Shown: positions 13,601 to 21,925, numbered from the stretch's first letter. The stretch: DNA of 22,025 bases from an uncultured Collinsella sp. (GCA_900758885.1 CAAETD010000159.1:1-22025); one strand, 5' to 3'. The notes: generated by a model not told the origin, from the sequence alone. Program-made: numbers and translations.

Positions 13601-13662
13601 GAATTGCTAATTTGTGCGGGTTGTGGTTTTGTGACCTGCTGAAATTTAGGATACTGTACATC

Positions 13663-13691
13663 TGTACGTTAACTCATCTTCGTAGTATATT
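13663..13691 (+). promoter_or_regulatory. Possible promoter of the YhgE/Pip gene pair
   Basis: TATATT (13686-13691) is a reasonable -10. The matching -35 position (13663-13668, TGTACG) is weak. TGTAC occurs twice, at about 13655-13659 and 13663-13667, as a short direct repeat that could bind a regulator. The region is distinctly more A/T-rich than the hairpin cluster before it. Confidence 0.35.
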
Positions 13692-13746
13692 GCTACCCGC
13701 AAAACTCAACACCATTGTGCTTTGAGACGTTAAAGCGCCTACTACA

Positions 13747-16563
13747 ATGGTTGTCGATAGTACGATTCGATTTAACGACAGGATGGATGGTCCAAGCGTG
13801 AGTCTCGGCAGCAAACTATCCAACGCAAAGGTCTCCTTTGCGATATTTAAGCGCGACATTAAGCGATTGCTTATGAACCCCGTCGCCTTGGTGGTTACCC
13901 TGGGCGTGTGTGTCATTCCCTCGCTATATGCCTGGTACAACATCGTGGCAAACTGGGATCCGTACGGAAACACCCAGGGCATCAAGATTGCCATCGCCAA
14001 CAATGACCAAGGAACTCAAAACGACCTGGTGGGCGAGCTCAATGCGGGCGACAAGGTTGTCGACCAGCTCAAAGAGAACGATCAGCTGGGCTGGACCTTC
14101 GTCGATTCGGCCGCCGATGCCAAAGAGGGAGTCGAGAGCGGTGAATATTACGCTGCCATCGTGATCCCCAAGAACTTCTCTGACAATCTTGTCTCAATGC
14201 TCGACGGCAATTACCATCAGCCCAAGCTCACGTACTACGTCAACGAGAAGAAGAGCGCTATTGCGCCCAAGGTCACCGACACTGGCGCCAATACCATCGA
14301 GGAGCAGATCAACTCGGAATTTGTCTCTACGGTGGGCGAGACTGTTGCCGGAATCGCGAAAGATGCCGGAGTCGATTTAAAGGACAAAGCGACCCAGACC
14401 CAGGATTCGCTGGCTGGTTCGGTGTCCGAAGCGTCTGATACCCTGGGCGAAGTACGTGATTCCATCGGCGACATGAACACCGCCATCGACAAGACAAGCA
14501 GCTCGATTGCTTCGGCCGATGCTGCGTTGGCGGGCCTGCAGGGACAGGCGCCTTCGCTAACGCAGGCAATCGCTCAGGGTAATGATCTGCTGGGCGAAGC
14601 TCGCACCACGGCTGGCAAGTCCATCACCTCGCTCTCCAAGGCACTTTCGGAGGGCAGCATCGTGCTGAGTAAGACATCGGCTTCTGCGAACGCCGCGATT
14701 GGCAGGCTTACCGGTACGGTTACGTCCACGACCACTCGAATCGACAACTCGCTCGAATCCCTTCAGGCGACGATTGACCACAACAGCGCTGTCATCGAGC
14801 GCCTGCAGATTCTCGTTAACGATACGTCGACGGGATCAGAGAACGCCGATGCGCTCATCGCGTCGACCATCAATTCGCTTCGCGAGCAAAACCAGAAGCT
14901 GCAGAGCATTAAGGATGGCCTTTCTGCACAGTCGAGAGCCATGGCAAACGACGCTACGGCAATCTCGAACGCGAGCAAACCACTCGACGCGGCAATTAAG
15001 ACCGGTACGGCTAACCTCGGTCAGGCTCAGACCGATCTGGGGCAGAACGCACTGCCGAAGGCTTCGAGCGCGCTTGACTCCTTTGCCGCCGTTTCGGGCG
15101 ATTTGACCGGCATTGTATCGGGTATGACCCCCACGATAGCGAGCGCGCGCGGCACGCTGGCGCAGCTCGACGCCACGCTCAAGCAGGCAAAGACCACGCT
15201 GTCTCAAACCGATGCCTCTCTTGCCAAGGTTCAGGACAAGCTCGCGACCGCCGCTAATGACATTGCGGCGCTGCAGACCTCTGAGTCTATGGGCGAGTTA
15301 GCCGACCTCATGGGCGTCGATGTCAATGACGTCGCAGATTTCATGGCATCTCCGGTTGAGCTCACGTCTAAGTCGATCTATCCGGTCAAGAGCTTCGGCT
15401 CGGGCATTGCTCCTTTCTACACCAATCTGGCGCTGTGGGTGGGCGGCTATGTGCTCATCGCCATCTACAAGCTCGAGGTCGACCGCGAAGGCATCGGCAG
15501 CTTTACCGCGCGTCAGGGCTACTTTGGTCGCTGGCTGCTGATGGTGATCCTGGGCGCTTTGCAGGCCATCATCGTTACGGTGGGCGATCTGGTCATTGGC
15601 GTGCAGTGCGTCAACCCGCTCCTATTTGTGCTGGGTGGTATCGCCATCTCGTTTACGTACGTCAACATCATTTACGCGCTGTCCACTACGTTTAAGCACA
15701 TCGGCAAGGCAATCGGCGTCATTCTGGTTATCGTGCAGATTCCGGGTTCATCGGGTATGTACCCCATCGAGATGATGCCCGGCTTCTTCCAGTGGCTGCA
15801 TCCGCTGCTGCCCTTTACCTACGGCATCAATCTGCTGCGTGAGACGGTCGGCGGCATGTACTCGTTCAACTACCTGTTTAACCTGTGCATTCTGGGGGTG
15901 TTCTTGATCGTGGCGCTCTTTATCGGCCTGCAACTGCGTCCGCTGCTGCTCAACTTCAACCTGCTCTTCGATAAGCAGCTTTCCACGACGGGTCTGATGA
16001 TCTGCGAGTCCAATGACCTGCCGCGCCAGCGCTACTCGCTGCGCACGGCCATGCGTGTCATGCTCGATTCCGATTCGTACCGTCGCGAACTGCTCGATCA
16101 TGCGGTCGCCTTTGAACATCGCTACCCGTACTACATCAAGGGCGGTTTCGCCGCTGTAGTCGGCGTGCAGGTGCTGCTCTTCGTTCTGTCGACGGTTCTC
16201 GATATCGACAACAATGGCAAGATCATTCTGCTGGTCATCTGGATTATCTCGGTCATTGCCATCTGCGGCTGGCTCATCAACATCGAGTACATCCGCGCAA
16301 GCCTCAACACCCAGATGCGCATCTCGGCGCTTTCGGATGAGGACCTGCGCCGCGAGATGCGCGAGCACACGGCCGCCATTCCGGCCGCTCGTCACATGTT
16401 CGGCTTGAATGCGAGCGAGCGGGGGTCTGAACCCAAGACTCAGATTGTCAGCCAATGCGGTCATCGCGATGCGGTCCATGTGCCCGAGAACGGGGATGAC
16501 ACGTTTGTGATGAATGAAAAGAACGCCCCGCTCGGCAAGCACTCCAAAGGAGGTGAGGCATAA
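13747..16563 (+). CDS. YhgE/Pip-type large membrane protein (first of pair)
   Basis: This 938-aa protein belongs to the YhgE/Pip (phage infection protein) group, membrane proteins with an ABC-2-permease-like C-terminus whose substrate is not established. Helix 1 is at about 42-64 and runs into the signature SLYAWYNI-ANWDPYGNT (59-76), then KIAIANNDQGT. A long extracytoplasmic region to about 540 is predicted helical and rich in Ala, Ser, Asp and Thr. Beginning SIYPVKSFGSGIAPFYTNLALWV (about 543), a multi-helix membrane domain carries the family segment PGSSGMYPIEMMPGFFQ-LHPLLPFTYGIN. It has two further helices at about 797-850 and a soluble tail of about 60 residues that the second gene lacks. 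Start is uncertain: ATG 13747 has no clear ribosome site, and GTG 13798 is an alternative. The stop TAA abuts the next ATG. Confidence 0.9.
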   Translation: MVVDSTIRFNDRMDGPSVSLGSKLSNAKVSFAIFKRDIKRLLMNPVALVVTLGVCVIPSLYAWYNIVANWDPYGNTQGIKIAIANNDQGTQNDLVGELNAGDKVVDQLKENDQLGWTFVDSAADAKEGVESGEYYAAIVIPKNFSDNLVSMLDGNYHQPKLTYYVNEKKSAIAPKVTDTGANTIEEQINSEFVSTVGETVAGIAKDAGVDLKDKATQTQDSLAGSVSEASDTLGEVRDSIGDMNTAIDKTSSSIASADAALAGLQGQAPSLTQAIAQGNDLLGEARTTAGKSITSLSKALSEGSIVLSKTSASANAAIGRLTGTVTSTTTRIDNSLESLQATIDHNSAVIERLQILVNDTSTGSENADALIASTINSLREQNQKLQSIKDGLSAQSRAMANDATAISNASKPLDAAIKTGTANLGQAQTDLGQNALPKASSALDSFAAVSGDLTGIVSGMTPTIASARGTLAQLDATLKQAKTTLSQTDASLAKVQDKLATAANDIAALQTSESMGELADLMGVDVNDVADFMASPVELTSKSIYPVKSFGSGIAPFYTNLALWVGGYVLIAIYKLEVDREGIGSFTARQGYFGRWLLMVILGALQAIIVTVGDLVIGVQCVNPLLFVLGGIAISFTYVNIIYALSTTFKHIGKAIGVILVIVQIPGSSGMYPIEMMPGFFQWLHPLLPFTYGINLLRETVGGMYSFNYLFNLCILGVFLIVALFIGLQLRPLLLNFNLLFDKQLSTTGLMICESNDLPRQRYSLRTAMRVMLDSDSYRRELLDHAVAFEHRYPYYIKGGFAAVVGVQVLLFVLSTVLDIDNNGKIILLVIWIISVIAICGWLINIEYIRASLNTQMRISALSDEDLRREMREHTAAIPAARHMFGLNASERGSEPKTQIVSQCGHRDAVHVPENGDDTFVMNEKNAPLGKHSKGGEA

Positions 16564-18753
16564 ATGAAGAACATCCTGCATCTGTTTAAGCGCGATGTCC
16601 AAAACGTGTCTCGCTCCGTAATCGGCTTGGTTGTCGTGATGGGCCTCGTTATCGTACCGTGCCTGTACGCGTGGTTTAATATCGCCGGCAGCTGGGATCC
16701 GTACGGCAACACCGGCAATCTTAAGATCGCCGTGGTCAACACCGATGAGGGTTACGAGAGCGATCTGATCCCCGTCGAGGTTAACGTGGGCGAAAACGTG
16801 ACCGCTACCCTGCGCGGCAACGAGAGCTTCGATTGGGTTGTACTCAACAATCGAGAAAAGGCCATCGAGGGCGTCAAATCGGGCGCATACTATGCGGCTG
16901 TCGTTATTCCCAAGACGTTTAGTGCCGATATGATGACGCTCTTCTCGACCGATGTGAAGCATGCCGATATCGAGTTCTACGAGAACCAGAAGGCCAACGC
17001 TATCGCACAGATCGTGACCGAGAAAGGGTCGAGCGCCGTCCAGAGCCAGGTTAACGAAACCTTTACCGAGACCATCACGACCATCGGTCTTAAAACCGTG
17101 TCCAGCCTGCTCGATTACATGAGCACCGACCAAGTGAGCAACTTTATCGCCAACCTGTCCTCGACGCTGGGCGATTCGGTCCAGGACCTGCAAGACGTTC
17201 AGGCCAGCGCAACGTCGCTGGCGGGCATTTTGAGTTCCACGTCCGATTCGCTGACGTCGGCGGGCGGTATGCTCAAGCAGACGGGCACGGTCGATGAGTC
17301 GACTAAGCAGCTGATGGAGCATGCCAAGAGCGGTATCGATGATTCCAAAGAAGCGCTTAAGGCGGCAAACGATGCCATCGATGCCGCGATCGATGGAAGT
17401 GCGGGTTCGTTCGACAATGTGTCTGCCGAGCTCGCGAAGGCGTTCGATGCCGCGAACCAGCATGTCGACCTTACAGTGTCCCAGCTCAACGATGCCGCGG
17501 CGGCGCTCAACACGCGTGCCGACGATATCGACGCCACGGCCGATCAGCTCCGCAGCTTTGCCGACCAGGTGAGGGATGAGAATTTGAAGGACGGCCTCAA
17601 GTCCGCTGCGACGTCGCTGGGCAGAATCGCCGTTGAGTACCGCAATAATGAGAAGGACCTGAAGGCGACCGCGAAGTCTCTCTCCGACAGCATGGCCGAG
17701 ATCAACAGCTCGCGTGCCGAGGTCGATCAGGCCATCGCCGATGCCAAGGCCGGCATCGCGGGTGCCAAATCCGATTACGATTCCACGTTCTCGGTTAAGG
17801 CCAAGGAGCTCAAGAAGACCGTCTCGGGGGTTCTGGATTCACTGAATGGTATTTCAAGCGATCTGGATAGCGCCGTTGCAGGACTGACCGATGCGTCCGG
17901 CTCGCTGGCAAAGGGTCTGTCCAAAGCCGCAAAGCTGGTCAACAAGGCTTCCGATCAGTTGGGTGAGGCATCGGACAAGATCAGCGCGTTTAAGGACGAG
18001 CTTGACGGTGCCCTTATGTCGGACGATCTGGCCACGATCAAGACAATGATCGGCAACGACCCCGAGGGTTTGGCCGCGTCGCTTTCCGGCCCCGTCGCAC
18101 TCGACCGTAAGCCGGTCTATCCGATTCGCAATTACGGCTCTGCCATGGCGCCGTTCTACACGATTCTGTCGCTCTGGGTCGGTTCGATCGTGCTGGCGGC
18201 CATGATGAAGGTGTCGGTTGACGATGAGCTCATCAACGAGCTCATCCCTGTGCGCCTGCACGAGATCTACCTGGGCCGTTACCTGTTCTTTGGCGGTCTG
18301 GCACTGCTGCAGGCAACGCTCGTGTGCGCGGGCGACATCCTGTTCTTTGGCATCCAGTGCGACGATCCGTTGCAATTTGTGCTGGCAGGTTGGATCGCGA
18401 GTCTCGTGTTCTCCAATATCGTCTATACGCTTACGGTTTCGTTTGGCGATATCGGCAAGGCGCTTGCCGTCGTGTTGCTGGTCATGCAGGTCGGCGGTTC
18501 GGGCGGCACGTTCCCCATCGAGATGACCGGTCCCGTGTTCCAGGCGATATATCCGTTCCTGCCGTTTACCCACGGCATCAACGCCATGCATGCCGCCATG
18601 GCCGGTGCCTACCATATGGAGTACTGGATTGAGCTGGGCATTCTGGCGAGTTATCTGATTCCGTCGCTGGCGCTGGGCGTGGTCTTCCGCCGTCCGGTCA
18701 TCAAAGCCAACGACTGGATTATCGAAAAGCTTGAATCAACCAAATTGATTTAG
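16564..18753 (+). CDS. YhgE/Pip-type large membrane protein (second of pair)
   Basis: This 729-aa paralogue of the preceding protein has the same architecture: short basic N-terminus, helix 1 at about 19-40, the signature CLYAWFNIAGSWDPYGNT (33-50), and KIAVVNTDEG. A long helical extracytoplasmic region follows, rich in Ser, Ala, Asp and Lys, and from about 518 (PVYPIRNYGSAMAPFYTILSLWVG) the C-terminal membrane domain with GGSGGTFPIEMTGPVFQAIYPFLPFTHGINAM. ATG 16564 directly follows the previous stop and has a perfect anti-16S match AAAGGAGGTGA (16546-16556) with 7 bases of spacing, indicating strong, coupled translation. Related proteins in Lactococcus (Pip) act as phage receptors, and others sit near type VII secretion loci; neither role can be assigned here. 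Two different-length paralogues in one operon suggest a heteromeric complex, by inference. Confidence 0.93.
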   Translation: MKNILHLFKRDVQNVSRSVIGLVVVMGLVIVPCLYAWFNIAGSWDPYGNTGNLKIAVVNTDEGYESDLIPVEVNVGENVTATLRGNESFDWVVLNNREKAIEGVKSGAYYAAVVIPKTFSADMMTLFSTDVKHADIEFYENQKANAIAQIVTEKGSSAVQSQVNETFTETITTIGLKTVSSLLDYMSTDQVSNFIANLSSTLGDSVQDLQDVQASATSLAGILSSTSDSLTSAGGMLKQTGTVDESTKQLMEHAKSGIDDSKEALKAANDAIDAAIDGSAGSFDNVSAELAKAFDAANQHVDLTVSQLNDAAAALNTRADDIDATADQLRSFADQVRDENLKDGLKSAATSLGRIAVEYRNNEKDLKATAKSLSDSMAEINSSRAEVDQAIADAKAGIAGAKSDYDSTFSVKAKELKKTVSGVLDSLNGISSDLDSAVAGLTDASGSLAKGLSKAAKLVNKASDQLGEASDKISAFKDELDGALMSDDLATIKTMIGNDPEGLAASLSGPVALDRKPVYPIRNYGSAMAPFYTILSLWVGSIVLAAMMKVSVDDELINELIPVRLHEIYLGRYLFFGGLALLQATLVCAGDILFFGIQCDDPLQFVLAGWIASLVFSNIVYTLTVSFGDIGKALAVVLLVMQVGGSGGTFPIEMTGPVFQAIYPFLPFTHGINAMHAAMAGAYHMEYWIELGILASYLIPSLALGVVFRRPVIKANDWIIEKLESTKLI

Positions 18754-18847
18754 CGCGGCAATGTGGCGTTGCCGGAACATCGAGGCTTTCCTGCTCGATA
18801 CTTTAGCGGGCTGGATTGCGGTGCAGCGCTGGTTGTTGCTACAGTAG
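18754..18847 (+). other. Gap after the second YhgE/Pip gene: small hairpins, no gene
   Basis: The 200-base gap before the permease gene holds no plausible reading frame. Its first part contains two short stems: CGGCAAT/GTTGCCG (about 18757-18775) and ATCGAG/CTCGAT (about 18780-18800). A possible -10-like TACAGT (18840-18845) lies just before the terminator hairpin. Confidence 0.3.
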
Positions 18848-18882
18848 CGGGGCGTGCCGGGGGTCCGGCGCGTCCCGTTTTT
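18848..18882 (+). terminator. Strong Rho-independent terminator of the YhgE/Pip pair
   Basis: Thirteen pairs (18848-18860 with 18865-18877, two T-G wobbles) enclose a GGGT loop and are followed by TTTTT (18878-18882). It lies about 95 bases after the stop, which is rather far, and 72 bases before the permease start. Confidence 0.85.
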
Positions 18883-18953
18883 ATTTGACCATGAGGCGGC
18901 ACGCAGCCATACGCGTGCGGACACCACGCCCAGTTTGAGTGTGAGGATGTTTC

Positions 18954-19937
18954 ATGGCCCAATACGCTGCCAACGAAATCGAAAACTTGCCCGATAGCCC
19001 TGTTGCTCGCGAGGACCTGGGTGCGGGCGGCATCTCCCGTGGCGCCGGTGCTCGCTCGCCGCTGTTCTGGAAAGTTCTACTGCTTTCGGTGGCGATTATC
19101 TGGGGCTACTCCTTTACGACTATGAAGGACGCGCTCGACACCATCCCGGTGTTCGAACTGCTCTATGTTCGCTTTCTTCCCGCAGCGCTGGTCATGTTTG
19201 CCGTCTTCCACAAGCGCATCATTGCACATTTCAACGCTCGCAACCTGATCGTTGGCCTGAGTATGGGCGTGCTCATGTGGGCGGCCTATGCGTTGCAGAC
19301 GGTCGGTCTGGCACATACTACGGCGGGCAAGAATGCTTTTTTGACGGGCACGTATTGCATCCTTGTGCCGTTCGCGAGCTATTTTCTGAGCGGCGAAAAA
19401 CTCACCCGCTATAACCTGGGCGCGGCGCTGCTGTGCTTGGCGGGCATTGGCCTGGTGGCGCTCGATAGCGTTGAATTCAACATCGGTGACGTCATTACGC
19501 TGGCGGGTGCGGCCTTTTTCGCCATCCAGATGGCGGTGACTGCCAAGTACGGTCGCAAAATGGACATCAACGTCATCACGTTTTGGATGTTTGTGGGTAA
19601 CGGCGTGCTGAGCCTGGCAACGTCGCTGCTATTCGAGACCCAAGCGCCTCTGTCCGTGTGGACGCCGAGCTTTATCAGCGCGATGGCGTTTCTCTCGGTG
19701 GGCTGCACATGCGCGGCTCTGCTCATCCAAAACGTCGGCTTGGCGCATGTCCCGGCCTCGACGGGCTCATTGCTCCTTTCGATGGAGTCCCCTTCGGGCG
19801 TGTTGTTTTCGGTGCTGCTGATGGGGGAGGCGCTCACCTCGCGTCTGCTTGCCGGCTTCGTCCTCATCTTCTTGTCGATCATCTTGAGCGAGACACATTT
19901 CGATTTTTTGCGCCGAAATAATTGCGCGCAATTGTAA
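18954..19937 (+). CDS. EamA/DMT-family permease
   Basis: This integral membrane protein of 327 aa belongs to the drug/metabolite transporter superfamily (EamA domains), probably an exporter of a small metabolite or amino acid. After about 37 polar N-terminal residues come roughly ten hydrophobic segments arranged as two repeats of five. The first half begins LLLSVAIIWGYSFTTMKDAL and contains LLYVRFLPAALVMF and QTVGLAHTTAGKNAFLTGTYCILVPFASYFLSGEKLT. The second contains GDVITLAGAAFFAIQMAVTAKYG, QNVGLAHVPASTGSLLLSMESPSGVLFSVLLMGEAL and a last helix near 305-320. The paired TVGLAHT/NVGLAHV motifs before helices 4 and 9, and the glutamate-containing GE-L turns, are typical of EamA halves. TGAGGA lies just upstream of ATG 18954. 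It is a single-gene unit between two terminators. Substrate unknown. Confidence 0.93.
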   Translation: MAQYAANEIENLPDSPVAREDLGAGGISRGAGARSPLFWKVLLLSVAIIWGYSFTTMKDALDTIPVFELLYVRFLPAALVMFAVFHKRIIAHFNARNLIVGLSMGVLMWAAYALQTVGLAHTTAGKNAFLTGTYCILVPFASYFLSGEKLTRYNLGAALLCLAGIGLVALDSVEFNIGDVITLAGAAFFAIQMAVTAKYGRKMDINVITFWMFVGNGVLSLATSLLFETQAPLSVWTPSFISAMAFLSVGCTCAALLIQNVGLAHVPASTGSLLLSMESPSGVLFSVLLMGEALTSRLLAGFVLIFLSIILSETHFDFLRRNNCAQL

Positions 19938-19949
19938 ACAACTTGTTGC

Positions 19950-19975
19950 GCCGCCCTCCCGGGGCGGCATTTTTT
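19950..19975 (+). terminator. Rho-independent terminator of the EamA permease gene
   Basis: GCCGCCC (19950-19956) pairs with GGGCGGC (19962-19968) around TCCCG. An A and six Ts (19970-19975) follow. It begins 13 bases after the permease stop codon. Confidence 0.88.
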
Positions 19976-20001
19976 ATGCGTCGCCCTTAAAGTTGTACCT
20001 T

Positions 20002-20023
20002 GCACTTTATGCTATCAAAGTGC
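20002..20023. promoter_or_regulatory. Dyad in the M20 gene promoter region
   Basis: GCACTTT (20002-20008) and AAAGTGC (20017-20023) form a 7-base inverted repeat with an 8-base centre. It overlaps possible -10 sequences (TATGCT at 20008-20013) and lies 31 bases before the start codon. A TTGTAC (19993-19998) just upstream could be part of a -35. The layout suits a repressor operator; no T run follows, so it is unlikely to be a terminator. Confidence 0.4.
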
Positions 20024-20053
20024 TTGCTGCAAAAACGTTACTGGAGGGCATCT

Positions 20054-21352
20054 ATGGCACCAGCTTTGTCCGATTTTCAACCGCAACCAGCGCCCAAGGC
20101 TACCGCAGCGGCGCAGGCCGCTATCGGTGACGGTCTTGTTGCAGAAGCTCAGACTTTTGCAGACGAGCTTGCTGTGTGGCGACACGATCTACACCAGATG
20201 CCCGAGCTGGGTAACAACCTTCCACAGACGTCCGTCTTTATCCAGGCGCGTCTGGACGAGATGGATATTCCCTATGCCGTGCTTGTCGACGGCTCCTGTG
20301 TCGTTGGCCTTATCGGTGCCGGCGCGGCAGCTGCTGCTCGGGGTAACGGTACGTGCACGGACAAGCAGGCCGGTACGGTCATCATGCTCCGCGGCGACAT
20401 GGATGCCCTTCCCGTCGCGGAAGAGTCGGGCGAGCCTTTCGCCTCCGTCAACGGCTGCATGCATGCTTGCGGCCACGATATGCATGCGACGGCCCTGCTT
20501 GGTGCCGCCCGCCTGCTCAAGGCTCGCGAGGCCGAGCTTGTCGATGCCAATGCCACGGTTAAGCTGCTGTTTCAGCCGGGCGAGGAAACCTTTGAGGGAG
20601 CACGCGCTGCCATCGCCGATGGCCTTCTGCAGAACCCGCGTCCCCAGGCGGCTTTTGCCATGCATGTTAACAGCCAATCGCCGCTCGGCCTGGTGCTCTA
20701 TGGGAGCCCGGCGCTTTCGGGCGTATACGGTTTCCGCATTACACTGCAGGGCAAGGGTGGCCATGGCTCGAGCCCCGAGATCTGCATCGACCCCATCACG
20801 GCTGGCGTCCATGTGCATCTGGCGCTTCAGGAGCTCATCTCCCGCGAGGTGCCGGCGGCCAAGGAGATCGCACTCACCGTGGGTAAGTTTGCCGGCGGAC
20901 AGGCGGCAAACGTCATTCCCGACACCTGCGTGCTCGAAGGAACGTTGCGCGGCTTTGACGTCGAGCTCATGGCGCATCTTAAGACCCGCATCGCCGAGGT
21001 CGTCAATGGCGTAGCGGCAACGTATCGCACGCCGGCGACCATCGAGACGCTCTCGGATGTTCCGCCGCTCGTACTCGATGGCGATATGACCCAGGCATCG
21101 CTGGGCTATGTGGGTGCGACATTGCCCAAGGCAGCTTTCCTGCCGTTGTTCCACGCCATGGCGAGCGAGGACTTTGCGCTTATCTCGAGCGAGATCCCGA
21201 GCGCGTACTTTACCGTGGGCGCCGCTGTAACCGATACGGATGAGCATTTTGCCCAGCACCATCCCAAGGCGCGCTTTAACGACGTCGAGCTGCCGCTCGG
21301 TGCCGCGGCCTATACCGCCGTCGCTTTGGGCTATATCGCCGACCACCAGTAG
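20054..21352 (+). CDS. M20-family amidohydrolase (M20D, N-acyl-amino-acid hydrolase type)
   Basis: This cytosolic zinc or manganese hydrolase of 432 aa belongs to the M20D amidohydrolase group, which cleaves N-acyl or aromatic-acyl amino acids and related amides. ATG 20054 is preceded by TGGAGGG (20042-20048). The metal-binding residues are clear: C139-G-H141-D in MHACGHDMHA, E177-E178 in LFQPGEETFEGA, H204 in FAMHVN, and a late His in FHAMASEDFALI. RGDMDALPV (113-121), RHDLHQMPELGNNLPQTS near the N-terminus and GKGGHGSSPEICIDPI in the dimerisation domain are family signatures. It has about 30 extra N-terminal residues and a small insert at about 90-105 (Ala/Gly-rich, TCTDKQ). Candidate activities include hippurate-type, N-acetyl-diaminopimelate or indole-acetyl-amino-acid hydrolysis; the sequence does not decide. 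It has its own promoter region and a downstream hairpin. Confidence 0.93.
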   Translation: MAPALSDFQPQPAPKATAAAQAAIGDGLVAEAQTFADELAVWRHDLHQMPELGNNLPQTSVFIQARLDEMDIPYAVLVDGSCVVGLIGAGAAAAARGNGTCTDKQAGTVIMLRGDMDALPVAEESGEPFASVNGCMHACGHDMHATALLGAARLLKAREAELVDANATVKLLFQPGEETFEGARAAIADGLLQNPRPQAAFAMHVNSQSPLGLVLYGSPALSGVYGFRITLQGKGGHGSSPEICIDPITAGVHVHLALQELISREVPAAKEIALTVGKFAGGQAANVIPDTCVLEGTLRGFDVELMAHLKTRIAEVVNGVAATYRTPATIETLSDVPPLVLDGDMTQASLGYVGATLPKAAFLPLFHAMASEDFALISSEIPSAYFTVGAAVTDTDEHFAQHHPKARFNDVELPLGAAAYTAVALGYIADHQ

Positions 21353-21361
21353 CACCCAACC

Positions 21362-21419
21362 TTGCCTTTCAAGCCTGCGGGCATGGCCGTAAGGCCTATG
21401 CCCTTGTCTTTCAAGGCAA
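21362..21419 (+). terminator. Nested hairpin after the M20 gene with an extrahelical T
   Basis: The core GGGCATGGCC (21379-21388) pairs with 21393-21403 around GTAA, ten pairs with one unpaired T at 21397. The outer arms TTGCCTT (21362-21368)/AAGGCAA (21413-21419) close a larger structure. CTTGTCTTT after the core is T-rich. It starts 10 bases after the stop and probably ends the transcript. Its inner 23 bases match those at 13438-13460 at 19 positions. Confidence 0.65.
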
Positions 21420-21431
21420 TCTTGGGCACTA

Positions 21432-21448
21432 CCGGCGCCCGGCGCCGG
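21432..21448. promoter_or_regulatory. 17-base GC-only palindrome upstream of the MFS gene
   Basis: CCGGCGCC and GGCGCCGG are exact reverse complements around a single C (21440). It lies 18 bases before the AAGGAG ribosome site (21466-21471) of the MFS gene. It could fold as a 7-pair hairpin with a 3-base loop or act as an operator. No T run follows directly. Confidence 0.4.
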
Positions 21449-21475
21449 CTATTCGTTTGTTAAATAAGGAGCAGT

Positions 21476-21925
21476 ATGTCCCAGCAACGTAAGCTCTTCC
21501 CCGGCCGGCTCGTGGTGGCCTCCGGCTTTGTGATCATGGCCACGTGCTACACGATTTTCGTCAACTGCATGAGCCTGTTCCAGCCGCTGATCGTTAGCGA
21601 CCTGGGCATTTCCCTTGCGCAGTACAACATCTCCAACGCTATCTCCACCGTGGTGAGCGTCGTGGGTTCGCTCGTTATCGGCCATGTTGCCGATAAGGTG
21701 AGTGGCCGCGTATTGGGCTCGCTCACCGTTATCGCCACCTCGGCGGTGCTCGCGGGCATGAGCTTTGTGGGTGAGCTTTGGCAGGTCTATGTGCTCTTTG
21801 CCGTCTCGGGCTCCTTTGCGAGCGCCTGGATCGTGTGCCTGGTGTGTTCTGTTGTCATGCTCGTATTCCTGCTGGCCTCGGAGCCCATCGCCGCCAAGCT
21901 GCGCGCAAGCGTGGCGGGGGAGTAG
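21476..21925 (+). CDS. MFS transporter, apparently collapsed by an internal deletion
   Basis: The frame encodes only 149 aa, against about 400 for a normal major facilitator transporter. Residues 1-110 look like a proper MFS N-terminus: helix 1 at about 11-35, helix 2 at about 54-72, the motif-A loop GHVADKVSGRVLG (69-81), helix 3 and the start of helix 4. After LFAVSGS (about 107-113) the sequence passes into one last helix (about 117-134) and a basic tail (IAAKLRASVAGE) that look like the C-terminal end of an MFS protein. The simplest reading is an in-frame loss of roughly 230-260 central residues. ATG 21476 has a good AAGGAG site, so the short protein could be made, but it is unlikely to transport. 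An assembly error is the main alternative. Confidence 0.75.
   Translation: MSQQRKLFPGRLVVASGFVIMATCYTIFVNCMSLFQPLIVSDLGISLAQYNISNAISTVVSVVGSLVIGHVADKVSGRVLGSLTVIATSAVLAGMSFVGELWQVYVLFAVSGSFASAWIVCLVCSVVMLVFLLASEPIAAKLRASVAGE

Noticed and set aside
13420..13602. 60-codon open frame in the gap after htpG
   Set aside because: It runs straight through the hairpin, inverted repeat and palindrome structures, so its sequence is explained by them; no ribosome site or domain.
13307..13610. CRISPR array suggested by repeated short sequences after htpG
   Set aside because: The repeats are only 10 bases, unevenly spaced (45 and 130 bases) and lie between hairpins; there are no spacer-like units and no cas genes.
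15748..17463. Long minus-strand open frame (571 codons) opposite the YhgE/Pip pair
   Set aside because: It crosses the junction of two clear plus-strand genes and has no domain or ribosome site; a compositional shadow.
20189..21355. Minus-strand open frame (388 codons) opposite the M20 gene
   Set aside because: Antisense to a complete metallohydrolase with all metal ligands; no independent evidence of coding.
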